Source: Acidobacteriota bacterium (lineage in GTDB: Bacteria > Acidobacteriota > Blastocatellia > RBC074). From it: DNA of 55,847 nucleotides. Positions 1-14,469 of the stretch are shown here, piece after piece. The notes below the pieces were generated by a model. The model was not told the origin of the DNA and did not search any database. It saw only the letters and a program-made list of their open reading frames with translations. The DNA lies in assembly GCA_022072205.1 (NCBI GenBank), contig JAJVID010000086.1, positions 1 to 55,847 on the forward strand. Direction: 5' to 3'. Position numbers and translations under genes: made by a program. The number at the start of each line of letters is the position of its first letter. Within the stretch, counting starts at the first letter, position 1.

Positions 1-2340
<2,340 letters not shown>

Positions 2341-2782
2341 TGTCGTGTCCTCTTCAATCAGGCTCCGCGAAATTCAAATGCGCGGCGAACACATCGCCTG
2401 CGGGATGCGGAGCGGAATGTCGAAATCTATTCGGGGAAAAAATGCGATTGGCGGGAGCAGCGCAACTTCAGAAATTGCGCTGCAACGTAAGGGAGAGGGC
2501 GGTCAGCGGAATGAAGCGCGCGCTAACGCGGCATTGATCGAACCCTCGTCTGATTTTTCCGGCTGCTGTCGTCATTGCTCTTTAGCTCTCCGATTGAATG
2601 TTTGCGAAGCCGGATTCTACACACCGGCGCGAAGAGGTTCAAGCCGAATTTCTTCCGTGCGGGTGTGGCGCGCTTTGCCGAGTTTCATACTCGAATGCAT
2701 ACTGCGGTCTGCCATTTTAAACTTACTCATATCGCTCAGATCGCATTTCATCCAGACAGCGGTAAGTAGAGCATTGACATGG
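2341..2782. other. Gene-free stretch upstream of leuS
   Basis: About 440 bases between the start of leuS and the end of the broken PIN gene. It should hold the leuS promoter on the minus strand, but I could not pick a convincing -35/-10 pair. There is a small hairpin-like GCCGG/CCGGC near 2612-2630. I saw no T-box features, and the plus-strand open frame here resembles no protein I know. Confidence 0.4.
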
Positions 2783-3185
2783 TCACTTCAGCAATGCGAC
2801 GAAGCCTGCCTGCTCGAAGTGATGATCGCCGGTCAGCGCTTCGGTCAAGCTTTCGCGTTCCATCACGATGAAAGAGATGCAATCGGTGAGCGACCAGGCT
2901 TTGTCAGGGCGTTCGCGGAAAAGGCTGATTCCGGCTTCAAAAAGTTCCGGTGAAGGAGGAACGATCTTGACTTCATTGGAGGAGCGCAGGCCATCGAATA
3001 GTTTGACGAATCGCTCCCGTTTGGCTGGGCGATGACATAGCCGCCGCCAACTCAGTTAAAACCCAGGCGGTGGTCACAATCGCCGGTTGCAACTGAGCTG
3101 TAAGTTCCACGGCTCGCGCGTGTGCGCTGTCTTTTGGAGAAAGCAGGGCGATGTAATAGTACGTGTCGGCAAAGACAGTTTTCAT
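2783..3185 (-). pseudogene. VapC-like PIN-domain toxin, frameshifted
   Basis: The N-terminal half reads MKTVFADTYYYIALLSPKDS..VTTAWVLTELAAAMS, a clear PIN start with the first catalytic Asp (FADTYYY) and the conserved Glu (LTEL). After AAAMS the frame becomes nonsense and stops. Shifting by one base at about 3036-3040 restores a normal PIN C-terminus: RPAKRERFVKLFDGLR, then AWSLTDCISFIVM, which holds the late Asp, then HHFEQAGF. The region is 403 bases long, 3n+1, consistent with one extra base. It overlaps the upstream antitoxin by ATGA. The toxin is probably inactive, but a sequencing error cannot be excluded. Confidence 0.8.
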
Positions 3186-3475
3186 TGCCGCTTGTCCGCT
3201 CCGTACAAATAATGATCGTGATTGAGGGCGAAATCGGCTGGCCAATCGTCAACCGTACCGGCGTGGCTGAGCAACATTTGAGCCAGTGGGCTGAGCGCCG
3301 GTTGTGCGTTACCTACGCCGTCGGCTGGCTCAACAGCGTTCGACTCCGGCTTTGCTGTGTCTGCGGCTTGGACAATGATCTTGACAGTCTGACCTTCGGG
3401 CAGTTCGACACCATCATCAATCACTATGACGCCTTGATGAACGGTTCCCGTCAATTCAGCTTGTTCGTGCAGCAT
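3182..3475 (-). CDS. Antitoxin of the broken PIN toxin (AF2212/DUF104-like)
   Basis: A 97-residue protein starting MLHEQAELTGTVHQGVIVID, followed by DGVELPEGQTVKIIV, a short beta-rich N-terminal module typical of antitoxins placed in front of PIN toxins. The C-terminal tail (LAQMLLSHAGTVDDWPADFALNHDHYLYG) looks like the toxin-wrapping segment. I chose the ATG at 3475 over an upstream start because GGAGG lies 6 bases before it. Its stop overlaps the toxin start (ATGA), so the two are translationally coupled. The antitoxin is intact while the toxin is frameshifted, the usual direction of decay for such pairs. Confidence 0.75.
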   Translation of the reverse strand: MLHEQAELTGTVHQGVIVIDDGVELPEGQTVKIIVQAADTAKPESNAVEPADGVGNAQPALSPLAQMLLSHAGTVDDWPADFALNHDHYLYGADKRQ

Positions 3476-3495
3476 AGAGCGCCTCCACACCAATT

Positions 3496-3693
3496 TTAAC
3501 ATGCCGACAGCCAGCCGTCTTTCTTGGTTTTTTGACTGACCCGTTTCCTGGTCACCCGCCCAGTCCCATCCAGATCGGCTTTGGTAAGAGGCTTGGCCGG
3601 ACCGGAATCCAGGCCTTCCAGCAAAAGCGCCTCCAGCCTCTCTTCCGCCTCGCGTTTTTGGTCAAGGTGAGCAGCGTCCATCAGTGAATCCAT
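3496..3693 (-). CDS. Small ParD-like antitoxin remnant
   Basis: A 65-residue frame (MDSLMDAAHLDQKREAEERL, then EALLLEGLDSGPAKPLTKAD). The middle part matches the C-terminal toxin-binding helix seen in ParD-type antitoxins. The ribbon-helix-helix N-terminus that should precede it is absent, and the gyrB terminator hairpin begins immediately upstream. I see no good ribosome binding site and no ParE partner. It may be the 3' end of a lost ParD gene or a short expressed peptide. Confidence 0.4.
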   Translation of the reverse strand: MDSLMDAAHLDQKREAEERLEALLLEGLDSGPAKPLTKADLDGTGRVTRKRVSQKTKKDGWLSAC

Positions 3694-3703
3694 TTCGCAG
3701 CCT

Positions 3704-3755
3704 TTTTTCTGCCCCGCACTTTTATGTTTGCCCAGAAAAATGCGGGGCAGAAAAA
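3704..3755 (-). terminator. Stem-loop after gyrB
   Basis: A perfect 15-bp inverted repeat, TTTTTCTGCCCCGCA (3704-3718) and TGCGGGGCAGAAAAA (3741-3755), with a 22-base loop. On the minus strand the stem ends in a T-run, so it can act as a rho-independent terminator for gyrB, whose stop lies 18 bases upstream. The A/T ends are symmetric, so it could also work in the other direction. Confidence 0.7.
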
Positions 3756-3773
3756 TGAGACTTCGTCACCCTG

Positions 3774-7509
<3,736 letters not shown>

Positions 7510-7627
7510 ACTCGAATTTTACCACACGGGACGGGATTACGGCTGGAGAGTTAAGGTAAAAGTTCATCGCCCGATTGCCGAATGCGACGTCGTTGCGCGC
7601 AACCAAAGGGATTAAAATGCGGGCGTT

Positions 7628-7795
7628 ATGATCGCTCAACAGGAAATGCAAAACTTGCTCACACTGCCGTTGCCGGAACGGTTGCGGATCGCGCAGAGGC
7701 TGATTGAAAGCGCCGTTTCTGAAACCACAGATCAACTATCGGCAGAATCAATCGCCATCGCCATCGCCGACGCCTGGACATCAGGCGCATCCTGA
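7628..7795 (+). CDS. 55-residue antitoxin-like peptide
   Basis: The reading frame gives MIAQQEMQNLLTLPLPERLR, then IAQRLIESAVSETTD, ending in DAWTSGAS. The 'LPERLRIAQRLIESAV' stretch resembles the helical start of small addiction-module proteins. AAAGGGAT lies about 10 bases upstream of the ATG. No toxin follows: the next 84 bases are empty and then comes a convergent gene. It may be an orphan antitoxin or a remnant. Confidence 0.4.
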   Translation: MIAQQEMQNLLTLPLPERLRIAQRLIESAVSETTDQLSAESIAIAIADAWTSGAS

Positions 7796-7879
7796 CGCTC
7801 GATCAACGCGATTCCCGACTCATCCGTCAGCGCCATTGCGATTCGTTCGAGTTGCTTCCCTGAACGACCGGCATCTTCT

Positions 7880-10180
7880 TCAGACTAATTCCAACGGCAT
7901 CATCTGCGTTCTGGCGCACCCGCACGCGAAATGCGTCCCTTTCGGCTTCTGCGCCAGTCCGCCGCACTGCGGACACGCGAGCGTCGCAGCCAGCCTGGTC
8001 ACATTTTGCGCGAACTGTCTCACATCGGCGTCGGCCACGTCGGCCCCTTTCAAACTGAAATGCGCGCCGACCTGATCGCGGATCCACGTCAATTCAGTGA
8101 TGGCGTTGAAGAGCGGCAACAGCGAAACCTCTTCAATCGTCTTGTCGTCGCCTTCCGCAGCGCGGCGAATGACGAGTTGTTTCGACAATCTTTTCACGCC
8201 GTTGCACAAATCGCCGAGCGTGTAATTGCCTCCGCGTCTTCGCGGCAATGGGCATTCGTAAACCTGCGTCAGCCAATCGAACAGCGTTTCGGCCAGCACG
8301 CCGGCCTTGCTCGCCACGATCTGCCGGTCGAACGGCGAGATTTCGAGATGTTCAAGCAGAGTCTCGACGTTGACGCGCGTCTTGCCCGCGCGGATGCCGC
8401 CGCCGCGCGTCCAGCTTTGCAATTCGACGAATGAAGTTTTGTCCTGCGGAATCTGCTGCGAGGCGTAACGGTCGCGCCACTGGCGGTTGTGCGTGGTGAT
8501 GATCATCTGATTGAAGCCGTCGCATTCACTCACCAGCAAATCGAGGATGCGCGTGAAATGGGCGTTGTCCACCGAAGTGAAAACGTCGTCGAGCACGATC
8601 ACCGCGTCGCCGCCGCTCGAAAGTTTGGCGATTGAAAGCCACAGACAGAAACCGAGCGTGTCCAGATGCGATTCGCTGAAATAAGCCTGCGGCGCGACAT
8701 CGCTGACGCCCTCGAAGCTGCAAACCTGAAGCAGCGAGCCTTTGCGGTTTTCGTCGAGCAGAAGTTGATCAAGTCCCAGCGGCTCGTCGGGATGGATCAT
8801 CGCGTAAAGCCGGTTGGTTTCGTCGCGGACTTCGGCCAGCGTTCGTTGAATGAAGTTTATGCGCTCGCGCTGCGCGATCTCCAGCGCGCGCTCCAGTCCG
8901 CGCCACAACGCCTCTGCCTCGCCAAGCTGCTCTTCGCATTCGACGACGCTGCGATAAAACTGGCTGATCGAATTGAATTGATTGACGGTCTTCTGCGCCT
9001 CGTCGCGCCGGGCGAGCAGCGCGCCGCGTGTCACCGAAGCGTTCTCGATCAAACTGACCAGCCCCGCTTCGTCGGCGGGCGCGGGCGATGACTCATCCGC
9101 GTTTTTGATGGCTTCGGCCAATGACCGCGCGGCGTCGAGCATGACGCCCCGGTCGCGTTCAACAATAGCGGCGGCGTTCTGGCGCGCTTTGCTGGCGGCG
9201 TTGAGCCTGTCGCGCAATTCGCCGAGCGCCGTCATCGCGTTCAACCGCTCGTCAATTCTGCGGCGCAAATCTTCAGCGGCGACCGATTGTTCGCAGACCG
9301 GGCAGGTCTCTTGATCCGGCGAAGCGTCCAGGTAACCGCGCGCGTCACGCAACAATTCGATTAACCGCATCGCTTCCGCCACTCCGACGCTGGCCGCCGA
9401 TTCGACAGCGCGTTCGGCCTCGACGACTTGTTCGCTCTTTTGCGCTGCGTCGGCTTCCGCAAGGCGCAGGCTGTCGCGGGCTTGCGCGGCGCGGTCGAGT
9501 TTCTCAATCAGGTTTTGCAATCGTTCGAGCCGCGCGCGCGTTTCGCCCAGGTCGGCGGCCAGTTGCGAGGCGGCCCAGGCCAGCGCGTTTTGCTCAGGCG
9601 CGCCCGGCTTTCCCTCATCCGCCCAGAACCGCTCCAGCTCCATCTCGGCTTTGATCTTCGCTTCGGACTTCTCGTTGACCGTATGTTTCGCGGTGTTGAA
9701 GGCGTCGCGCAAAGCCTGCTCGCTGCGTTCCACGCCTTCGACTTCTATGAATTTCTGCAACTGCTTGTAACGTTCCGACGGCGAGGCGTTGATCAGATCG
9801 AGCAAACGGCTTCGGCGCAGCACGTGCGCGACGGGCAGAGTCGCTTCGTCGCTCGGCAGAATCTTCGCGCCAGCGAACTTCGCGCTCCACGCGCGGCCTC
9901 CACTGACGATCTCGACCTTGATCTCTTTGGCCGTGTGGCCGATGGCGGGCAGATGCTCTTTGGGCTTCGTCGAACTGCGGTCGGCGAGCGACCCGGCGGA
10001 GGAATTGCAGACGAAATCAATCGCGTCAACGATGGAAGATTTGCCCGAACCGTTTTCGCCGAAGATGAACGTGATCGGTTTGCGCGGATCGAAGGCGACT
10101 TCGGTCGTCGTGGTCGCGCCGCGAAAACGATGGAGCGTGATTTTCTCGATGCGCTTGCGTGAGTTAGCTGAAGAGTTCAT
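7880..10180 (-). CDS. Rad50/RloC-like ATPase with zinc hook and HEPN-like C-terminal motif
   Basis: A 766-residue SMC/Rad50-type ABC ATPase. Seen: Walker A GENGSGKSS (41-49); a long coiled-coil region (about 145-450) with CPVC at 293-296, as in zinc hooks; the signature-like FSESHLDTLGFCLWLS (501-516); Walker B DAVIVLDDVFTSVD (525-538); and an H-loop TTHN (562-565). The head is followed by a helical extension of about 150 residues containing R701-D-Q-V-G-A-H707, which fits the RX4-6H active-site pattern of HEPN ribonucleases. A Cys4 ribbon (C736, C739, C753, C755) follows. Zinc-hook ATPase plus HEPN domain is the plan of the RloC anticodon nucleases; this is an inference from motifs, since overall similarity to RloC cannot be tested here. 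Its start overlaps the stop of the 69-residue gene (ATGA). A plain DNA-repair Rad50-like role is the main alternative. Confidence 0.8.
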   Translation of the reverse strand: MNSSANSRKRIEKITLHRFRGATTTTEVAFDPRKPITFIFGENGSGKSSIVDAIDFVCNSSAGSLADRSSTKPKEHLPAIGHTAKEIKVEIVSGGRAWSAKFAGAKILPSDEATLPVAHVLRRSRLLDLINASPSERYKQLQKFIEVEGVERSEQALRDAFNTAKHTVNEKSEAKIKAEMELERFWADEGKPGAPEQNALAWAASQLAADLGETRARLERLQNLIEKLDRAAQARDSLRLAEADAAQKSEQVVEAERAVESAASVGVAEAMRLIELLRDARGYLDASPDQETCPVCEQSVAAEDLRRRIDERLNAMTALGELRDRLNAASKARQNAAAIVERDRGVMLDAARSLAEAIKNADESSPAPADEAGLVSLIENASVTRGALLARRDEAQKTVNQFNSISQFYRSVVECEEQLGEAEALWRGLERALEIAQRERINFIQRTLAEVRDETNRLYAMIHPDEPLGLDQLLLDENRKGSLLQVCSFEGVSDVAPQAYFSESHLDTLGFCLWLSIAKLSSGGDAVIVLDDVFTSVDNAHFTRILDLLVSECDGFNQMIITTHNRQWRDRYASQQIPQDKTSFVELQSWTRGGGIRAGKTRVNVETLLEHLEISPFDRQIVASKAGVLAETLFDWLTQVYECPLPRRRGGNYTLGDLCNGVKRLSKQLVIRRAAEGDDKTIEEVSLLPLFNAITELTWIRDQVGAHFSLKGADVADADVRQFAQNVTRLAATLACPQCGGLAQKPKGTHFACGCARTQMMPLELV

Positions 10181-10386
10181 CGCCTCACCGCTCCTTCCGT
10201 CCGCGCGTCACGTTGCGCGCTTTCGATCCAGTGACTCCAGTCCTCGGCTTTGGCTGTGCCGGCGGCTAACTTGCGCTTCAAGTCTTCGAGCCTGGCCGAT
10301 GGAACCAACCCGGCTTTGAGCAGAGCGTCGGCGACGATTTCCGCCAATCGCTCGTTGGGCGCGCGTGTATCGGGTGTTGATGACAT
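10177..10386 (-). CDS. 69-residue partner of the Rad50-like ATPase
   Basis: A small acidic/basic helical protein (MSSTPDTRAPNERLAEIVAD, then ALLKAGLVPSARLEDLKRKL, then AAGTAKAEDW). I do not recognise a named family. A perfect AGGAGG lies about 6 bases before the ATG, and the stop overlaps the ATPase start by 4 bases (ATGA), so the two are almost certainly translated together. exonuclease III ends only 12 bases upstream. By position it could be a regulator, antitoxin or subunit of the ATPase. Confidence 0.8.
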   Translation of the reverse strand: MSSTPDTRAPNERLAEIVADALLKAGLVPSARLEDLKRKLAAGTAKAEDWSHWIESAQRDARTEGAVRR

Positions 10387-10398
10387 TGAGGCCTCCTG

Positions 10399-11160
10399 TT
10401 AAACATCGTAATCAATCACTACGGGCGCGTGATCGGAAAACATCTGATCGCCATAAATCGCGGGCGAGTGGGCGACTTTATTGAGCGCGGGCGTCGTGAA
10501 GTGATAATCCAGCCGCCAACCGACATTGTTCTCGCGCGCTCTGCCGCGATTCGACCACCACGAATAATGCGCGGCGTCAGGACCGACCAGTTGGCGAAAC
10601 GTGTCGTGATACCCCGCGTCCAGAAACGTCGTCAGCCACGCGCGTTCTTCGGGCAGAAAGCCGCTGTTCTTCTGATTGCTGCGCCAGTTTTTCAGATCAA
10701 TCGGCTGATGCGCGATGTTGAAGTCGCCGCAGAAAATCAGCTCGCGTTTGCTCTTTCGCAAGCGACGGCAATGCAGCAGAAATTCATCCATGAACTTCAG
10801 CTTGATGGCCAGCCGCTCCGGGCTGCTCGTCCCCGATGGAATATAAGTCGAGACGACGCACAGGTCACCGAAATCGGCTTGCAGCACGCGGCCCTCGTTA
10901 TCAAAGCCGGAATTCATTCCGCGCGTAACGCGCTTCGGCTTGTTTTTCGAGAGCAGCGCAACGCCGCTGTAGCCGGGCTTTTCCGCTGGATACCATTCCG
11001 CGTGATAACCAAGCTCCTGCCATTCCGTCGGGACTTGCTCAGGAAACGCGCGCACTTCCTGCAAGCAAATTACGTCCGCGCCAATCGCGGCCAGCCAGGG
11101 AACAAGGCCTTTCGCCGTCGCCGAACGAATGCCGTTGAGGTTGAGTGTGAGTATGCGCAT
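10399..11160 (-). CDS. xthA: Exodeoxyribonuclease III (AP endonuclease family)
   Basis: A 253-residue exonuclease/endonuclease/phosphatase-fold enzyme acting at abasic sites and 3' ends. Seen: the start MRILTLNLNGIRSATAKG, the metal-binding Glu in VICLQEVRA, PGYSGVALLSK, the Asn/Asp pair in FCGDFNIAH, WWSNRGRARENNVGWRLDYH and the catalytic SDHAPVVIDYDV at the C-terminus. Length is normal for ExoIII. It is normally a housekeeping repair gene. Here it sits 12 bases upstream of the 69-residue gene and the Rad50-like ATPase, so it looks like the first gene of that operon, a pairing that recalls nuclease/SMC-ATPase partnerships such as SbcD/SbcC. Confidence 0.95.
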   Translation of the reverse strand: MRILTLNLNGIRSATAKGLVPWLAAIGADVICLQEVRAFPEQVPTEWQELGYHAEWYPAEKPGYSGVALLSKNKPKRVTRGMNSGFDNEGRVLQADFGDLCVVSTYIPSGTSSPERLAIKLKFMDEFLLHCRRLRKSKRELIFCGDFNIAHQPIDLKNWRSNQKNSGFLPEERAWLTTFLDAGYHDTFRQLVGPDAAHYSWWSNRGRARENNVGWRLDYHFTTPALNKVAHSPAIYGDQMFSDHAPVVIDYDV

Positions 11161-11204
11161 TGCTGTGCGGGTTTAGGGTTACACGGTGAGGTGATAGCGC
11201 ATCG

Positions 11205-11453
11205 TCAATCATTCCAGCTATCGCGTTCGGCCTGTATGCAGGCGTCAATTTCTTCGCGTGTGCGTGGCTGATGCCCACGCGCATTTTGTCGCGCCCAAAT
11301 TTCGGCGATAACTTCATCGTGCGAAAGTTTCGACGCAGGCGCGAGCGGTTCGACTGATAGTCGTACTTTCCCCTGCGCCAGCGGCAAGGCTTCGTCCAAC
11401 TTCACGGTGTGTTCGTCGGTCAACGTGCCGGTTACGATGTAAGCAGTTTCCAT
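11205..11453 (-). CDS. Orphan antitoxin-like protein
   Basis: An 82-residue protein (METAYIVTGTLTDEHTVKLD, then EALPLAQGKVRLSVEPL) with a short beta-type N-terminus and a charged tail ending CIQAERDSWND. This layout is common in small antitoxins that accompany PIN toxins. GAGGTGAA lies before the ATG at 11453, so I prefer it to the in-frame GTG at 11462. No PIN or other toxin follows; the next gene is xthA, 44 bases downstream. It may be an orphan antitoxin left in the island. Confidence 0.65.
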   Translation of the reverse strand: METAYIVTGTLTDEHTVKLDEALPLAQGKVRLSVEPLAPASKLSHDEVIAEIWARQNARGHQPRTREEIDACIQAERDSWND

Positions 11454-11562
11454 TGATTTCACCTCGGCTGCGATTATAAACGGGGCGGGAGGAATGCGTG
11501 AACCTGCAATTCTGCTGATTTTCGTTACTCGCCCTTTTCTTTTTCAACACGCCACTCCGCAA

Positions 11563-14442
11563 CTACTCAACACGCCAGCGGATCGTGAAGACGTCTTCGC
11601 GCGTGATCTCTTTCCTCAACCGCGCCGCCGTTTCATCCAGGTACTTGCCTTTGCGTTCGTCAATGGCGTCCTGCTCTTCGTAAAGTTTGCGGCGTTTCTG
11701 GTTGCGCTGGTTTTCAAGCTCCTTGACGCTGCGATGCAATTCCAGCTTCGCTTGCATATCGTTCGCCAGTCTCGCTTCCTTCTTGGCCTCCTTGAGTTGC
11801 GCGTCGAGTTCCTTGATCTCGGATTCGAGACTGAATTTCAGATCGTCGGCCCAGCGGTCGAGCTTCTCCATCTCGGCCCTGAAAAAATCTTCGTTGCGGC
11901 GGTCAATGCCGCCGAGTTCCAACTGCTCCAACTCGCCCAGACGCCGTTCCAAACGCGCCGCGACGGCGGGCGCAGCTTTGACTTCACCGCTGGCGCGCCC
12001 GTCAATCTGGAACAGCTTCTCGCAGGTCTCCGGATCGAACGCGCCGTCCGACGCGCCAATCATCGCGCACAACAACCGCTCTTCTTCCTCGAACGACGCG
12101 ACGCGCAACAACTTCACCGCAAGCCAGCCATCGTGTCCAACCAGGCTTTCGATCTCGCCGATCTTCGCTCCGCCCTGCTTGCGATGCGTCGTGTAATCGA
12201 AGATCACTTCCGCCGACGGCGGTTTGCGCGCCCGCGCGCGATCAATCGCAGCTTCGGCCAGCGGATGTCCGAGCCGGTAAGTGAAATGGCCGCCGTCGCT
12301 TGAAACAGCCGGCTGATTCTCCTGCGATCCGCGCACGAGCAACTGGTAATTCCCTGCCGGCGTCGCGGGCCACGAAGCGTCGAGTTGGCCAAGCTCGAAC
12401 CGGTAAGCGCCGTCGTCGAAGCGCGCCGCGCCGTTCACTTCCTGCTTGGTCAATCGCCACAAACAGCGACCGAAACGGTCAAGATAACGCTGACCCTCTT
12501 CGCGCCGCGACCGCAGCCGCAACCGCACCTCTTCGTCGAAATGTTCGAAGAGGTTGCGCTGAGTCTCAGCCATTCGCGCGGCGATCTGCTCTTCCAACTC
12601 GCGCTGCAACTCGGCAAAGGCCGAATCAATCTGCTGCTTCGTGCGGCACGTTTGATAAATGCCAGCGATGCGCCGCTCGAAATCTACGCCCGATTCCAGC
12701 ACGCCCAACACTTCATCCGACGATCCGAAAACTCCGTCGAAGAGTTTGAATTTTTCAGACAGCAACTCGAAGACGCGGCTGTCGGCTGCGTTTTTGCGAT
12801 TGAGAAAATTGATCACAACCACGTCGTGCTTCTGGCCGTAGCGGTGGCAACGCCCGATGCGCTGTTCGATGCGTTGCGGGTTCCAGGGCAAATCGTAATT
12901 CACCACCAGCGAGCAAAATTGCAGATTGACGCCTTCGGCTGCGGCTTCGGTGGCGATCATCACGTCGGCGTGATCGCGGAAATGCTCGACAATCGCCGCG
13001 CGCAGATCAACGGCTTTGTTGCCGGTGACCACCGGTTCGCCGTCGTGACGTTCGCGCCACGCCTGATAGATCGTTCCCGCGCGGTCGTCCGCGTTCGTCC
13101 CGTTGATCGTCACGACGCGCCCGGCGAAGCCGTTCTCCTCGAAAAGCCGGACGAGATAATCCTGCGTGCGGCGCGATTCGGTGAAGATCACAGCCTTGCG
13201 CGCCGCGCCGAGCGAGGCGAGTTTGGCGAAACCTTCCTCCAAAGCTCTGAGCAACGCGCCGCCTTTGGCGTTGTTGATGATCGAAGCGGCGAGCGCGCCG
13301 TACTTCCGCAACTCGTCAATCTCTTCCTGCACGTCCCGGTCAATTTCGATCTTCGCCGCCGCGCCTTCGTCCGCGCCTTCGCTCCATTCGTCATCCAGTT
13401 CCAGATACGACTCGAAGTCTTCGGCCAGGATGTCGGCGGCGGCCTGCGATTGCAGCCTGTTGGCCAGCGCGTCCAGCGTGCCCGCGATGGCGAAGGTCGA
13501 AGAGGCGAGCAGCTTGCGCAAAATCATCGTCATCAACGCGCGCCGGTTCGCGGGCAACGCGTGCAGAGTTTCGCGCTGCAAATACTCCGAAACCTGATCG
13601 TAAAGCCGCTGCTCGTCGTCGGACGGCGTGAAATCCTGCGTCATCGGAATGCGGTTGGTGAAACGAACGTATTCGGTGACCTGGCGCCTGAGCGTTCGCT
13701 GGCACAAGCCGCGCAATCGTTCGCGCAGGTCACCCAGTTCGCGGTCTTCGACTTCGCGGCTCTGATACCGCGCGCGGAACGCTTTCACGTCGCCGAAGAC
13801 ATGTTCGTCCAGAAAACTGACCAGCCCGTAAAGCTCAAGCAGGTTGTTTTGAAGCGGCGTCGCGGTGAGCAGCAGCTTGCGGCGTCCGGAGGTGGCGTTG
13901 CGGATGGCGTTGGCGATCTTGTTGTTCGGCTTGTAGACGTTTCGCAGCCGGTGAGCTTCGTCAATCACGACCAGGTCCCACGGCGTCGCGCGAATTTCAG
14001 ACGAACGCGAAGCGGCGAAATTATACGAACAGATAATAATCTCGCCAGCGTTGAGCGGATCGGCCACACCATCACGCGCGAGCTTGTTGTATTCAGCGGT
14101 GTCGAGCACGCGCGAGGAAAGAAAGAATTTGTCGGCCAGTTCCTGCGCCCACTGTTTGCGCAAGGTCGTCGGCGTGATGACCAGAATGCGCCGCCGCCGT
14201 TCGGCCCAAAGCTGGCTGACGATCAACCCGGCCTCGATGGTTTTGCCCAGGCCGACTTCATCGGCCAGGATCGCGCCGGACGACAACGGCGAATTGAACG
14301 CGAAGAGCGCCGCGTCGAGCTGATGCGGATTCAAATCAACCGTCGCGTTGAACAGCGACGCGCCGAGTTTCGCGAGGTCGTCGGATGAATTTCGTTTGGT
14401 CAGTTCGTGGGCGTAGTAGGTGGAATGGTATGGGGTAGTCAT
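11563..14442 (-). CDS. SNF2-family ATPase/helicase linked to a restriction system
   Basis: A 959-residue superfamily 2 translocase. Seen: Walker A DEVGLGKTIEAG (61-72), the DEAH box (161-164), motif III LLTATPLQNN (191-200), and motifs V-VI in ATEAAAEGVNLQF and NPQRIEQRIGRCHRYGQ, placing it in the SNF2/HepA-like group. The last 130 residues are a highly charged coiled coil (EIKELDAQLKEAKKEARLA and onward). It starts 27 bases after the restriction endonuclease on the same strand, so the three genes methyltransferase, endonuclease and SNF2 form one unit. An SNF2 protein next to a Type II-like enzyme suggests ATP-dependent translocation during restriction, or sensing of foreign DNA; this is inference. 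It lacks the DrmA/DrmB partners expected for DISARM. Confidence 0.93.
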   Translation of the reverse strand: MTTPYHSTYYAHELTKRNSSDDLAKLGASLFNATVDLNPHQLDAALFAFNSPLSSGAILADEVGLGKTIEAGLIVSQLWAERRRRILVITPTTLRKQWAQELADKFFLSSRVLDTAEYNKLARDGVADPLNAGEIIICSYNFAASRSSEIRATPWDLVVIDEAHRLRNVYKPNNKIANAIRNATSGRRKLLLTATPLQNNLLELYGLVSFLDEHVFGDVKAFRARYQSREVEDRELGDLRERLRGLCQRTLRRQVTEYVRFTNRIPMTQDFTPSDDEQRLYDQVSEYLQRETLHALPANRRALMTMILRKLLASSTFAIAGTLDALANRLQSQAAADILAEDFESYLELDDEWSEGADEGAAAKIEIDRDVQEEIDELRKYGALAASIINNAKGGALLRALEEGFAKLASLGAARKAVIFTESRRTQDYLVRLFEENGFAGRVVTINGTNADDRAGTIYQAWRERHDGEPVVTGNKAVDLRAAIVEHFRDHADVMIATEAAAEGVNLQFCSLVVNYDLPWNPQRIEQRIGRCHRYGQKHDVVVINFLNRKNAADSRVFELLSEKFKLFDGVFGSSDEVLGVLESGVDFERRIAGIYQTCRTKQQIDSAFAELQRELEEQIAARMAETQRNLFEHFDEEVRLRLRSRREEGQRYLDRFGRCLWRLTKQEVNGAARFDDGAYRFELGQLDASWPATPAGNYQLLVRGSQENQPAVSSDGGHFTYRLGHPLAEAAIDRARARKPPSAEVIFDYTTHRKQGGAKIGEIESLVGHDGWLAVKLLRVASFEEEERLLCAMIGASDGAFDPETCEKLFQIDGRASGEVKAAPAVAARLERRLGELEQLELGGIDRRNEDFFRAEMEKLDRWADDLKFSLESEIKELDAQLKEAKKEARLANDMQAKLELHRSVKELENQRNQKRRKLYEEQDAIDERKGKYLDETAARLRKEITREDVFTIRWRVE

Positions 14443-14469
14443 AGAGTTTCATCTCAGCTTCCGGCGTCA

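Noticed and set aside
2341..2782. T-box riboswitch before leuS
   Set aside because: No AGGGUGGNACCGCG-like antiterminator or terminator pair could be found on the minus strand.
2345..2953. 202-codon plus-strand frame upstream of leuS
   Set aside because: No similarity to any family, odd composition, and it runs over the end of the PIN gene and the leuS leader.
3020..3060. Programmed frameshift in the PIN gene
   Set aside because: No slippery run such as A6 or a following structure at the site; a plain one-base insertion or a sequencing error is simpler.
12385..14388. 667-codon open frame opposite the SNF2 gene
   Set aside because: Shadow of the SNF2 coding sequence; no recognisable domain and Arg/Val/Phe-rich composition typical of antisense frames.
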